NCBI RefSeq assembly: GCF_001484765.1
Contig: NZ_KQ947376.1
Span: forward strand, 186,001 to 250,000
Reading direction: 5' to 3'
Origin: Entomohabitans teleogrylli
GTDB taxonomy: Bacteria > Pseudomonadota > Gammaproteobacteria > Enterobacterales > Enterobacteriaceae
Length of the DNA: 64,000 nucleotides
Shown here piece by piece: positions 48,780 to 57,328 of this stretch (position 1 is the stretch's first letter; every line of letters begins with the position of its first letter). A model generated the notes under the pieces. It was not told the origin of the DNA, did not search any database, and saw only the letters and a list, made by a program, of their open reading frames with translations. The position numbers were made by a program, and so were the translations under genes.

Positions 48780-49801
48780 CGGCGGTAGTCGAGGAATGGA
48801 CCGTCGGCCACCGAACGGCGTTCGACCAGACGCGGGTGGACCTCAATGGACTGGGATTCCTCGCGCTTATTGATGATCCTGTCGAGCAGCATATTAAAGG
48901 CAGTTTCGCCCAGCGAATCTTTCGGCTGGTGAATGGTGGTCAGGGCCGGGGTGAAATAGCGGGCGTTGCGCACATTGTCATAACCGATCACCGAAATATC
49001 CTGCGGCACCCGCAGCCCCATTTCGTCGGCGGCGCAGATAGCGCCCATCGCCATCACATCGCCGCCGCAGAATACGGCGGTCGGACGGTGGGCGCAGGAG
49101 AGGATCTGCTGCATGGCGCGGTAGCCGGATTCCGGCTCAAAGTCGCCCTGTACAATCCAGCTCTCCGGCATCTTAATGCCGGCTTCTTCCAGCGCTTTCA
49201 TAAAGCCCGCCAGCCGCCCGGCGCCGGTGTTACGCTCCAGCGGTCCGGGGATCACGCCTACCTCGCGGTGGCCGCGTTCAATTAAATAGCGACCGGCCAT
49301 ATAGCCGCCTTCGAAGGCGTTATCCACCACAGAATCGGTAAAGTCGGCCCTGGCTTCGCCCCAGTCCATGACCACCATCGGGATATGGCGGTACTCTTCG
49401 AGGGTGGCGAGCAGCGACTCCGGGTATTCGGAACACATGACCAGCAGACCATCGACGCGCTTCTGGGCCATCATCGACAGATAGGCGCGCTGCTTTTCCG
49501 GACTATTCCAGGCGTTGCCAAGGATCAGGGTATAACCTTTGGCGAAGCAGTTTTTTTCAACAGCTTCAATGATTTCGGCGAAGTAGGGCGCTTCGCTGCT
49601 GGTGGCCAGCAGCCCGATGGATTTGGTGTGGTTAACCTTCAGGCTACGCGCGACGGCGCTGGGCGAATAATGTAATTCTTTAATCGCTGCCCAGACGGCG
49701 TTGCGGGTTTCTTCCGCGACGAACCGCGTTTTGTTAATAACATGTGATACTGTTGTTGTGGAAACGTTTGCGCGCTTCGCGACGTCTTTAATTGTTGCCA
49801 T
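48776..49801 (-). CDS. purR: Purine repressor PurR
   Basis: 341 residues, LacI/GalR family. The N-terminal helix-turn-helix and hinge ([28 protein letters not shown], then [10 protein letters not shown]) and the periplasmic-binding-like domain match E. coli PurR. With hypoxanthine or guanine it represses the purine regulon. A consensus operator lies 45 bp upstream of its start and a weaker one inside the first codons, the autoregulatory arrangement known in E. coli. Confidence 0.97.
   Translation of the reverse strand: MATIKDVAKRANVSTTTVSHVINKTRFVAEETRNAVWAAIKELHYSPSAVARSLKVNHTKSIGLLATSSEAPYFAEIIEAVEKNCFAKGYTLILGNAWNSPEKQRAYLSMMAQKRVDGLLVMCSEYPESLLATLEEYRHIPMVVMDWGEARADFTDSVVDNAFEGGYMAGRYLIERGHREVGVIPGPLERNTGAGRLAGFMKALEEAGIKMPESWIVQGDFEPESGYRAMQQILSCAHRPTAVFCGGDVMAMGAICAADEMGLRVPQDISVIGYDNVRNARYFTPALTTIHQPKDSLGETAFNMLLDRIINKREESQSIEVHPRLVERRSVADGPFLDYRR
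49758..49773. promoter_or_regulatory. Intragenic PurR box (second operator)
   Basis: GGAAACGTTTGCGC within the start of purR fits the PurR consensus except at the two end positions. E. coli purR also has a second operator in its coding region. Confidence 0.55.
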
Positions 49802-49845
49802 CAGATGTTACTCCAGACCAATCCCTAATTTCCTGAAAAACCACC

Positions 49846-49861
49846 AGGTAATCGTTTGCTT
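49846..49861. promoter_or_regulatory. PurR operator upstream of purR
   Basis: AAGCAAACGATTACCT on the minus strand satisfies every fixed position of the PurR consensus ANGCAANCGNTTNCNT. Confidence 0.8.
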
Positions 49862-50087
49862 TTCGCCATCCCGCGCTGCGGCGGTTCGGGCAGCAGAAGG
49901 GGAAAAAATGCAAGGAAGGGTAAACGGTGGTGCTAAAAATAAAGTAGCTGGGGATTTTGGCTGATATTTATCAAAAGTGGAAGAGGCAAATCACAGATCG
50001 TTCTTATTCACACAAGATTTTTGTGCCATTTTATGGGAAAATGATCTGAACCAGATTTTACTGGAAGCATAAGAAAGGAGAAAGTTG

Positions 50088-50177
50088 ATGAGTATTGAGC
50101 TGAGATATGCCCTGTTGACGACTCTGGTCACCCTGGGAGGGATTGTGGTTGTAGGTATTATTGCGGTTGTGCACTAA
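50088..50177 (+). CDS. ynhF: Small membrane protein YnhF
   Basis: A 29-residue ORF (MSIELRYALLTT... ending AVVH) with one transmembrane helix rich in Leu, Val and Gly. It matches E. coli YnhF in length, hydrophobic pattern and position between purR and ydhP. GAAAGGAGAAAG before the ATG is a very strong ribosome site. YnhF is a stress-responsive inner-membrane microprotein of unknown function. Confidence 0.88.
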   Translation: MSIELRYALLTTLVTLGGIVVVGIIAVVH

Positions 50178-50436
50178 GTTTCTCTGGCCGCCCGCTGCGT
50201 CGCTGGCTGGCGCGGCGGATTGGTTTTCTCCCCTCAGCGATGTTCTGCGCCGTTCACGGTGCTTTCTTCCGCGTTATTCTCTGCCAGTCTGTCAATAAAA
50301 GAAAAAATTATAAACAAATATGCAATAGTGTTTTGCCTGGCGCCGCCTTTCCCGTAGCCTGTCCCGCTGCCATCATAGCCCCAACCTGCACAATATATCC
50401 GGCGTACTCAGATGTACCGGACAATATGGAGTCACA

Positions 50437-51603
50437 ATGAGAATCAACTTTCCTTTACTGGCGCTGGCGATTGGCGCTTTTGGCATTGGTACCACGGAGT
50501 TTTCCCCTATGGGGCTGCTGCCGGCCATTGCCCGCGGGGTGGATGTCTCTATTCCCGCCGCCGGTATGCTGATAAGCGCCTACGCCATCGGGGTGATGGT
50601 CGGGGCGCCGCTGATGACGCTACTGTTATCGCATCGCGCCCGGCGCAGCGCGCTGATTCTGCTGATGGCGATTTTCACCGTCGGCAATCTGCTGTCCGCC
50701 ATTGCGCCGGATTATATGACGCTGATGGCATCGCGAATTCTCACCAGCCTGAACCACGGCGCTTTCTTTGGTCTCGGGTCGGTGGTGGCGGCAAGCGTAG
50801 TGCCGCGTGAAAAACAGGCCAGCGCGGTCGCCACCATGTTTATGGGGCTGACGATCGCCAATATCGGCGGCGTACCGGCGGCGACCTGGCTGGGCGAGGC
50901 GGTAGGCTGGCGCATGTCATTCCTCGCGACCGCCGGACTGGGCGTGGTGGCGATGGTCAGTCTGTTCTTTTCCCTGCCTGCCGGCGGCGCGGGTGAAAGA
51001 CCGGACGTGAAGAGCGAAATGGCGGTGCTGATGCGTCCACAGGTGGTGTTCGCGCTGCTGACGACGGTACTGAGCGCCGGGGCGATGTTTACGCTGTATA
51101 CCTATATTTCACCGGTACTTCAGCGTCTGACCCACGCCTCGCCGACGTTTATTACCGCTATGCTGGTGCTGATTGGCGTGGGGTTCTCGCTGGGCAACTA
51201 TCTCGGCGGTAAACTTGCCGACCGCTCTCTGAACGGTACGCTGAAAGGCTTCCTGTTGCTGTTGATGATAATCATGCTGACGATCCCGCTGTTGGCGCGC
51301 AGTGAAGTAGGCGCCGCGCTGGCGATGGTTATCTGGGGTGCGGCGACCTTTGCCGTGGTCCCGCCGCTACAGATGAAGGTCATGCGCGTCGCCAGCGAAG
51401 CGCCGGGGCTGTCGTCATCGGTCAATATCGGGGCCTTTAACCTCGGTAATGCGCTGGGGGCCGCCGCCGGGGGGGCGGTGATTTCCGGCGGGTTGGGCTA
51501 TGGTTTTGTGCCGGTAATGGGCGCGATTATCGCCGGTCTGGGGCTGTTGCTGGTGCTGCTCAGCACCCGTAAAGCGCCTCAGACGGCCTGCGAAGTAGAA
51601 TAA
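50437..51603 (+). CDS. ydhP: MFS transporter YdhP
   Basis: A 388-residue twelve-helix transporter of the DHA1 drug:proton antiporter group (AraJ/YdhP type). It is nearly collinear with E. coli YdhP (GTTEFSPMGLLPAIARGVDVSIPAAGMLISAYA, LTSLNHGAFFGLGSVVAASVV). Substrates are not established. It converges with sodB through a shared terminator. Confidence 0.95.
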   Translation: MRINFPLLALAIGAFGIGTTEFSPMGLLPAIARGVDVSIPAAGMLISAYAIGVMVGAPLMTLLLSHRARRSALILLMAIFTVGNLLSAIAPDYMTLMASRILTSLNHGAFFGLGSVVAASVVPREKQASAVATMFMGLTIANIGGVPAATWLGEAVGWRMSFLATAGLGVVAMVSLFFSLPAGGAGERPDVKSEMAVLMRPQVVFALLTTVLSAGAMFTLYTYISPVLQRLTHASPTFITAMLVLIGVGFSLGNYLGGKLADRSLNGTLKGFLLLLMIIMLTIPLLARSEVGAALAMVIWGAATFAVVPPLQMKVMRVASEAPGLSSSVNIGAFNLGNALGAAAGGAVISGGLGYGFVPVMGAIIAGLGLLLVLLSTRKAPQTACEVE

Positions 51604-51614
51604 AAGTGGCGTAA

Positions 51615-51645
51615 ACAAAAAAGCGGAGCGCATGTCTCCGCTTTT
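51615..51645. terminator. Bidirectional terminator between ydhP and sodB
   Basis: AAGCGGAG (51621-51628) pairs with CTCCGCTT (51636-51643), with an A-run before and a T-run after. Confidence 0.88.
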
Positions 51646-51663
51646 TAGTGGCTGAAAGGCGCG

Positions 51664-52245
51664 TCAGGCGGCAAAGTTCTTCGCGACAAACGCCCAGTTC
51701 ACCAGCGCCCAGAAATGCTCAAGATAGCTCGGCCGCGCATTGCGGTAGTCGATGTAGTAAGCATGTTCCCAGACGTCTACCGTCAGCAGCGGTGTGGCGC
51801 TACCGGTCAGCGGGGTAGCGGCGTTGGAGGTAGAGACAATAGCCAGACTGCCGTCGGCGTTCTTCACCAGCCAGGTCCAGCCAGAGCCGAAGTTTTTCGC
51901 CGCTGCGTCGCTGAACTGCTGTTTGAACGCCGCAACGCTGCCGAATGCGCCATTAATCGCTTCCAGCAGCGCGCCCTGCGGATCGCCGCCGGCGTTCGGA
52001 GCCAGACAGTTCCAGTAGAAGGTGTGGTTCCATACCTGGGCCGCATTGTTAAAGATCCCGCCTTCGGAAGTACGAATAATCTCTTCCAGCGATTTACCTT
52101 CAAACGGGGTGCCTTTGATCAGGTTATTCAGATTAGTGACATACGCCTGGTGATGCTTACCGTGATGATATTCCAGCGTTTCTGCGGAAATATGCGGGGC
52201 CAGCGCATCTTTGGCGTAAGGTAATGCAGGTAATTCGAACGACAT
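51664..52245 (-). CDS. sodB: Iron superoxide dismutase SodB
   Basis: The ATG at 52245 ([20 protein letters not shown]) follows AAGGAG and gives 193 residues, the E. coli length. It disproportionates superoxide in the cytosol with iron bound by His27, His74, Asp and His of the motifs [24 protein letters not shown] and [21 protein letters not shown] and the Gln/Gly pattern fit the Fe form rather than SodA. Translation is likely blocked by RyhB under iron starvation. Confidence 0.97.
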   Translation of the reverse strand: MSFELPALPYAKDALAPHISAETLEYHHGKHHQAYVTNLNNLIKGTPFEGKSLEEIIRTSEGGIFNNAAQVWNHTFYWNCLAPNAGGDPQGALLEAINGAFGSVAAFKQQFSDAAAKNFGSGWTWLVKNADGSLAIVSTSNAATPLTGSATPLLTVDVWEHAYYIDYRNARPSYLEHFWALVNWAFVAKNFAA

Positions 52246-52255
52246 TGCTTCACTC
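52241..52255 (-). promoter_or_regulatory. Predicted RyhB pairing site at the sodB start
   Basis: The mRNA around the start reads GUGA-AGCAAUGUC. E. coli RyhB contains GACAUUGCUCAC, which pairs with AGCAAUGUC and then GUG with one bulged A. This is the site where RyhB represses sodB in E. coli. RyhB itself is not in the window. Confidence 0.55.
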
Positions 52256-52369
52256 CTTATTATTTTTGACTGGCGCTCAATAACCATACTGAGTGCGTGG
52301 TTATGGTAGCAAAATAACAGGGTAAGCAGAAGAAGCGGTTACCCGCCGACGACAGGCGGGTAACCGATA

Positions 52370-53212
52370 TCAGCGGACGTTTTTCGGGGTCATCACCCGG
52401 CGGGCGCCGACATAATGACGCTGCCAGTAATCTTCGCTGAGCGAGGTGATTTGAATATCACGGCCGGTACGCGGGGACTGAATAAATTTGCCGTTGCCGA
52501 CGTAAACGCCGACGTGATCGGCGGTACCGCGCCCCTGGGTGCGGAAGAACACCAGATCGCCGGTGACCAGCTCGCTTTTGGATACCGGTGCGGCGTCGCG
52601 CAGATGATACATCTCATTAGCGGTACGCGGAATGCGGAATTTCACCAGATCCTTATAGGCGTAGTAGACCAGTCCGCTGCAGTCGAACCCGGTACGTGGC
52701 GATGTGCCGCCCCAGCGGTAGGGTTTGCCCAGTTGATCCATCAGTGTATTCAGAGCCGTCTGGCGGGCGCTGTGTACCCGCTGTTTATGGGCGCTGGCGA
52801 TGGTGGTTCCCGCCGCCGTCGCTTTGACTTTTTCACAGCGCTGCTTATACCCTTTGCGCGGTTTAGTACATTTCACGATCATCGCGGTCTGGCCAGCGCC
52901 GGCATGCCGGGACTCACTGAGCGGTTTACTGTTGCGGCGCTTGACCATTTTGGTTTTTGCGGCCGGGGCGGTCTGGGTCTTGCGGGAGGCTGTCGCTTTT
53001 TTCGAGGGGGTTTTAGCGCGGATTTTAGCTGTGGAATTCTTAGTTTTCTTGTTGCTGACGGTTTTGCTGCTGCTCTTCTGGGTGGTCTTGCCGGCGTGTG
53101 CCTTATGAATAGCGGTGCTGCTGGCTTGCGGGGAGGCCAGCGCCAGCGGCGTATAAGGCAAGATAAAAAGCAGAGCACAGAACGTGACAGAAGTTTTTGT
53201 TATCCGCGCCAC
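52370..53212 (-). CDS. mepH: Murein DD-endopeptidase MepH
   Basis: 280 residues. Signal peptide (about 1-27), then a long Lys/Ser/Thr/Ala-rich linker (about 30-135) and a C-terminal NlpC/P60 cysteine peptidase domain with catalytic Cys in TGFDCSGLVYYAYK, then GDLVFFRTQGRGTADHVGVYVGNGKFI carrying the histidine. It cuts D-Ala-mDAP crosslinks to allow cell wall growth. It matches E. coli MepH (YdhO, 271 residues), with a slightly longer linker. Confidence 0.95.
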   Translation of the reverse strand: MARITKTSVTFCALLFILPYTPLALASPQASSTAIHKAHAGKTTQKSSSKTVSNKKTKNSTAKIRAKTPSKKATASRKTQTAPAAKTKMVKRRNSKPLSESRHAGAGQTAMIVKCTKPRKGYKQRCEKVKATAAGTTIASAHKQRVHSARQTALNTLMDQLGKPYRWGGTSPRTGFDCSGLVYYAYKDLVKFRIPRTANEMYHLRDAAPVSKSELVTGDLVFFRTQGRGTADHVGVYVGNGKFIQSPRTGRDIQITSLSEDYWQRHYVGARRVMTPKNVR

Positions 53213-53600
53213 TCGTTCGAATCCCCTGAATAGGTCAGGCGCCAGGCCTGTGATTGTTTTTAATGTCTGGCGATTCTAATGCATAAGAATGCGGAAAGTT
53301 AATATCCTTTTTCCGTTGAACCTCAGAATCAGAACCAGTTGCAAGATTTTTAGACAAGCGTAACCGCCTGGAAATGTATTGCTGCATTTTTTTGTTACTA
53401 AATGTTGACGCGACGCGTACTTAACCCGATATTCCCCGGCTGCTTATCCCGGCGCGCGACAGGCTGCGCAGAGAATACCCGTGCTAAACAGGTGTTTTCC
53501 CGGGGCAGAGGAGTGGCTACAATAGTCAGATTGCGCAATTGCCCGCCTGATTCGCTGCGGGTAAATGCAACGCCGTAAGACGCACTGAGGAAGCAAGACA
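53213..53600. other. Intergenic region between mepH and grxD
   Basis: About 390 bp between divergent genes. It should contain both promoters. I see no gene and no well-matched operator. Confidence 0.4.
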
Positions 53601-53942
53601 ATGAGTACAACAATTGAAAAAATCCAGCGCCAGATCGCTGAGAACCCGATTCTGCTGTATATGAAAGGTTCGCCTAAATTACCCAGCTGCGGCTTCTCGG
53701 CTCAGGCGGTACAGGCGCTGTCAGCCTGCGGCGAGCGCTTTGCTTATGTCGATATTTTGCAAAATCCGGATATTCGCGCCGAATTGCCGAAATACGCCAA
53801 CTGGCCGACCTTCCCGCAACTGTGGGTGGACGGTGAACTGGTAGGCGGCTGTGATATCGTCATTGAAATGTATCAGCGCGGTGAATTGCAACAGCTGATT
53901 AAAGAGACCGCGGCGAAATATAAGTCTGAAGACGCTGAATAA
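53601..53942 (+). CDS. grxD: Monothiol glutaredoxin GrxD
   Basis: 113 residues with the CGFS active site at Cys30 and the glutathione-binding NWPTFPQLWVDGELVGGCDI. It is almost identical to E. coli GrxD (Grx4) apart from a two-residue-shorter tail. It carries [2Fe-2S] clusters with BolA-type partners and takes part in iron-sulfur trafficking. GAGGAAG precedes the ATG. In E. coli lhr lies between rnt and grxD; here only a terminator does. Confidence 0.97.
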   Translation: MSTTIEKIQRQIAENPILLYMKGSPKLPSCGFSAQAVQALSACGERFAYVDILQNPDIRAELPKYANWPTFPQLWVDGELVGGCDIVIEMYQRGELQQLIKETAAKYKSEDAE

Positions 53943-53951
53943 ACGTCACTC

Positions 53952-53987
53952 AAAAAAAAGGGCGGCCCGCGGGTCGCCCTTTTTTTA
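53952..53987. terminator. Bidirectional terminator between grxD and rnt
   Basis: A stem of AAGGGCG-CCC with GGG-CGCCCTT, preceded by eight A and followed by seven T. It overlaps the last codons of rnt on the right. Confidence 0.88.
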
Positions 53988-54638
53988 TGCTGCCGGCTCT
54001 TCGGCCTGCGGCAACGGCCAGCCGCCGAGGCGTTTCCAGCGGTTGACGATTTCGCAAAACAGCAGGGCGGTTTGCTCAGTGTCATACAGCGCCGAATGGG
54101 CCTGGCTGGAATCGAACTTGATACCGGCGGCGATACAGGCTTTGGCCAGAACGGTTTGCCCCAGCGCCAGCCCGCTCAGGGCGGCGGTATCGAAGGTGAC
54201 GAAAGGGTGAAACGGGTTGCGCTTCAGAGAGGCCCGCTCCGCCGCGGCCATCATAAACGAATGGTCGAAGGTCGCGTTATGGGCCACCATAATTGCCCGA
54301 CTACAGTCGGCGTCTTTCATACCTTTTCTGATGGCTTTAAAAATCGCGTGCAGAGCGTCATATTCGCTGACCGCGCCGCGCAGCGGGTTATGCGGATCGA
54401 TGCCGTTAAACGCCAGCGCTTCAGGATTTAAGACCGCTCCCTCAAATGGAGCCACGTGAAAGTGCAGCGTCTGGTCTACGGCCAGCCAGCCCTGGGAGTC
54501 CATTTTCAGCGTGATGGCGGCAATCTCGAGCAGCGCATCGGTTTTAGCGTTGAAGCCGGCGGTTTCCACATCGATAACCACCGGATAAAAACCACGAAAG
54601 CGGTCACACAGACCGGGGAGTTGAGCGTTATCAGACAT
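53985..54638 (-). CDS. rnt: Ribonuclease T
   Basis: 217 residues. A DEDDh 3'-5' exonuclease that trims tRNA and other RNA 3' ends. Exo [21 protein letters not shown], Exo II with NATFDHSFM, and Exo [17 protein letters not shown] are present. It matches E. coli Rnt with a slightly longer C-terminus. It is downstream of gloA in the same direction but separated by a terminator. Confidence 0.97.
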   Translation of the reverse strand: MSDNAQLPGLCDRFRGFYPVVIDVETAGFNAKTDALLEIAAITLKMDSQGWLAVDQTLHFHVAPFEGAVLNPEALAFNGIDPHNPLRGAVSEYDALHAIFKAIRKGMKDADCSRAIMVAHNATFDHSFMMAAAERASLKRNPFHPFVTFDTAALSGLALGQTVLAKACIAAGIKFDSSQAHSALYDTEQTALLFCEIVNRWKRLGGWPLPQAEEPAA

Positions 54639-54814
54639 CAGTGTCTCTTGTTACGGGGAAAATGCAGCGTGCATTATGGCAAATTTCGCCCACGGATGCA
54701 GTAGCGGACGCACCACGTCGGCGCGACAGGCGCCTTCGCCCCCGGGATGGCAAAACTTACCTGCACCGGCAGTGGCGAAAACGAAAAAATCGATGGATTT
54801 TCTTCAGTTACCAT

Positions 54815-54842
54815 AAAGCCCAAAAATACGCTTTTGGGCTTT
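54815..54842 (-). terminator. Terminator after gloA
   Basis: AAAGCCCAAAA (54815-54825) pairs with TTTTGGGCTTT (54832-54842), giving a U-rich 3' side on either strand. Confidence 0.8.
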
Positions 54843-54872
54843 GCCAGCGACCGTGACGGACGCCCGAAGAGA

Positions 54873-55280
54873 TTAATTGCCCAGACCTTTACCGGCGTCT
54901 TTTTCTTCGATCAATTCGATTTTATAGCCGTCGGGATCTTCCACAAAAGCAATCACCGTGGTGCCGCCTTTGACCGGGCCGGCTTCGCGGGTGACGTTAC
55001 CGCCGTTGCGGCGAATGCGCTCGCAGGCCTCAGCGGCGTTGTCGACGCTCAGGGCGATATGACCGTAGGCGCTGCCCAGCTCATAGCTGTCCACGCCCCA
55101 GTTGTAGGTCAGTTCAATCACGGCTTCTTCACTTTCCGGGCCGTATCCGACAAATGCCAGCGAGTATTTATACTCCGGGTTTTCGCTGGTGCGCAGCAGC
55201 GTCATACCGAGAACGTTGGTATAAAAATCAATAGAGCGTTGCAGATCGCCGACGCGCAGCATGGTGTGAAGTAAGCGCAT
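54873..55280 (-). CDS. gloA: Glyoxalase I (lactoylglutathione lyase)
   Basis: 135 residues, VOC fold, nickel-dependent. It turns the methylglyoxal-glutathione adduct into S-lactoylglutathione. The metal ligands lie in [12 protein letters not shown] (His5), [12 protein letters not shown] (Glu), [10 protein letters not shown] (His) and [14 protein letters not shown] (Glu). The next gene upstream, nemA, is about 85 bp away and in the same direction; NemR controls both in E. coli through the nemRA-gloA transcript. Confidence 0.97.
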   Translation of the reverse strand: MRLLHTMLRVGDLQRSIDFYTNVLGMTLLRTSENPEYKYSLAFVGYGPESEEAVIELTYNWGVDSYELGSAYGHIALSVDNAAEACERIRRNGGNVTREAGPVKGGTTVIAFVEDPDGYKIELIEEKDAGKGLGN

Positions 55281-55366
55281 AATGACCTCTCAGATTGGAT
55301 TCGCTTTAAAAGGTGGCAAACGACGGAAAGTATAGCGGCGAACGCGCGCCGCTATCAATGATGCTC

Positions 55367-56464
55367 TCAGAGTGTGGGGTAGTCGGTGTAGCCTTCGGCG
55401 CCGCCGCCGTAGAAGCTTTCCGGGCGCTGCGCATTGAGCGGCGCCCGGCGTTTCAGGCGTTCGACCAGATCCGGGTTGGCAATATAATCCCGACCGAATG
55501 CCGCCGCATCAATAAATCCCTGTTCGATCAGGTGCTGGGCTTTTTCACGGCTGTAAGCGCCGGCGCCGACAATCACGCCGCTGAAGCGATCGCGCAACTG
55601 TTGGCGGAAAGCGTCACTGTAGGGTTTGCCGCCGGCCCAGTCAGGCTCCGAGACGTGCAGATAAGCCAGGCCGCGTTTGCCCAGTTCCGACACCAGATAC
55701 AGCGCCGCCTCTTCCTGATCCTCGCCATTGTCCAGGCCGTTAAACGGTCCCAGCGGCGAAATACGAATGCCGATGCGCCCGGCGCTCCAGGCGTCGATAG
55801 CGGCGTCCACCACTTCCAGCACCAGGCGGGTGCGGTTTTCAATACTGCCGCCGTAGTTGTCAGTCCGCTGGTTTGATGCCGGGGACAGGAACTGATGCAG
55901 CAGATAGCCATGGGCCGAATGCAGTTCTACCAGATCAAAGCCGGCTTCGCGGGCGTTGATAATCGCCTGGCGGAAATCATTGACAATCCCCGGGATCTCT
56001 TCTGTTTTCAGGGCGCGCGGCGTTGAGGTATCGACGCGCGTTACTGTGCCATCTGCGTCACGCAGGGTGGTGCGGGTTTCGGCGCGTATGGCTGACGGCG
56101 CGACCGGCGCTTCGCCACCCGGCTGCAGACTACTGTGAGAGATTCGCCCGGTATGCCATAACTGTACCGCCATATGCCCCTGACGGGCGTGGACGCCGTC
56201 GGTAATTTTTCTCCATGCCTGGATCTGCTCCGGGCTGTGCAGACCCGGAGCGCCTGCGTAGCCTTTGGCCTGGGCGGAAATCTGGGTGGCTTCGCTGATG
56301 ATCAGACCCGCGCCGGCGCGCTGCTGGTAGTATTCCGCCATCAGCGGGGTGGGAATATCGCCGGGCTCGATGCTGCGCAGGCGCGTCAGCGGAGCCATAA
56401 AAATGCGGTTAGATACTGTGATGTCGCCCACCTGCAGTGGGGTAAACAAGGTTTCGGTTGTCAT
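55367..56464 (-). CDS. nemA: N-ethylmaleimide reductase NemA
   Basis: The ATG at 56464 ([28 protein letters not shown]) gives 365 residues, the E. coli length. It is an FMN-dependent old yellow enzyme that reduces maleimides, nitro compounds, quinones and other electrophiles with NADPH. Substrate-binding His pair and Tyr fall in [16 protein letters not shown] and neighbouring segments. It is second in the nemR-nemA-gloA operon. Confidence 0.96.
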   Translation of the reverse strand: MTTETLFTPLQVGDITVSNRIFMAPLTRLRSIEPGDIPTPLMAEYYQQRAGAGLIISEATQISAQAKGYAGAPGLHSPEQIQAWRKITDGVHARQGHMAVQLWHTGRISHSSLQPGGEAPVAPSAIRAETRTTLRDADGTVTRVDTSTPRALKTEEIPGIVNDFRQAIINAREAGFDLVELHSAHGYLLHQFLSPASNQRTDNYGGSIENRTRLVLEVVDAAIDAWSAGRIGIRISPLGPFNGLDNGEDQEEAALYLVSELGKRGLAYLHVSEPDWAGGKPYSDAFRQQLRDRFSGVIVGAGAYSREKAQHLIEQGFIDAAAFGRDYIANPDLVERLKRRAPLNAQRPESFYGGGAEGYTDYPTL

Positions 56465-56618
56465 ATTCGCTCCGCTGGTAATAGACCGGTCGTCTTGTGA
56501 TAAGGTCAATAAAAATCCGGGACGGTCAACCGCTTCAGGAATGCCGGCAACACGCCCCGGAGTCGAAAATAAACAGCTAAATCAGACGCGCTGATGTTTA
56601 CTGCGCCGCTGTTGCAAA

Positions 56619-57239
56619 CTACGCCGCATCAGGCGCGCTTGCGCTGGCCGGCGCGGCCAGAATACGGTTAACGTGCGCCAGCGCGCTTTCCAGCGGGGCG
56701 GGAGCACGCAGAATTTTCGCCTGCAAGTTGGCGCCCAGCCACAGGGCATATAGCGTGCGGGCCAGCGCCGGCGCATCGCCGACAAAATTAATACTCTGCT
56801 CCTGGCGTCCCTGTTCCAGCGCCGTGGCGATCAGGGCGACCACCCGGGAGGTTCCCTGTTCCAGCGCACCGCGCATATCTTCCGACAGATCGCACACTTC
56901 CGCCGAGAGTTTGACGGTCAGGCAACCGCTGATGGCGCCGCTGTTACAGAACTGACTCAGGGCCTGCTGAAAATAGGTCTGTAACCGGTCGCGATAATTA
57001 CCGGCGCCGTGATTAAATAGCTGCGCCAGCTGGTGGTTATAGCCTGCATAATGGTGTTCCAGCATCGCTACGCCGAAAGCCTCTTTGGAACGAAAGTAAT
57101 GGTAAAAAGAGCCTTTCGGCACCCCGGCGGTGCGCAACAGTTCGCTCAGCCCCATCCCGGTAAACCCTTTCTGCAGGCAGAGCTGTTCGCCAGTGATCAG
57201 CAGATGTTCGCGAGTATCATGTTCAGTTCGTCGATTCAT
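56619..57239 (-). CDS. nemR: NemR, electrophile-sensing TetR-family repressor
   Basis: 206 residues. TetR helix-turn-helix near residues 30-50 (LSELLRTAGVPKGSFYHYFRSKEAF). The redox-sensing Cys106 (SGCLTVKLSAEVCDLS) is conserved, as is Cys98. It senses bleach, methylglyoxal and quinones and then releases nemA and gloA. A near-perfect NemR box lies 15 bp upstream of its start. The C-terminal tail (PAPASASAPDAA-like) is longer than in E. coli. Confidence 0.94.
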   Translation of the reverse strand: MNRRTEHDTREHLLITGEQLCLQKGFTGMGLSELLRTAGVPKGSFYHYFRSKEAFGVAMLEHHYAGYNHQLAQLFNHGAGNYRDRLQTYFQQALSQFCNSGAISGCLTVKLSAEVCDLSEDMRGALEQGTSRVVALIATALEQGRQEQSINFVGDAPALARTLYALWLGANLQAKILRAPAPLESALAHVNRILAAPASASAPDAA

Positions 57240-57253
57240 GGGGCCTACTGTAG

Positions 57254-57269
57254 TAGACCGTTCGGTCTA
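57254..57269. promoter_or_regulatory. NemR operator
   Basis: TAGACCGTTCGGTCTA is a perfect palindrome apart from its central two bases, of the TAGACC/GGTCTA form known for NemR, just upstream of nemR. A weaker copy (TAGACCGGTCGTCTT) lies before nemA at 56482. Confidence 0.75.
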
Positions 57270-57328
57270 GCGCAAGGGTTTTATCCGCGGCGGCGAGGAA
57301 AATATTCCCGGCGCCGCGGAGAGCCAGA

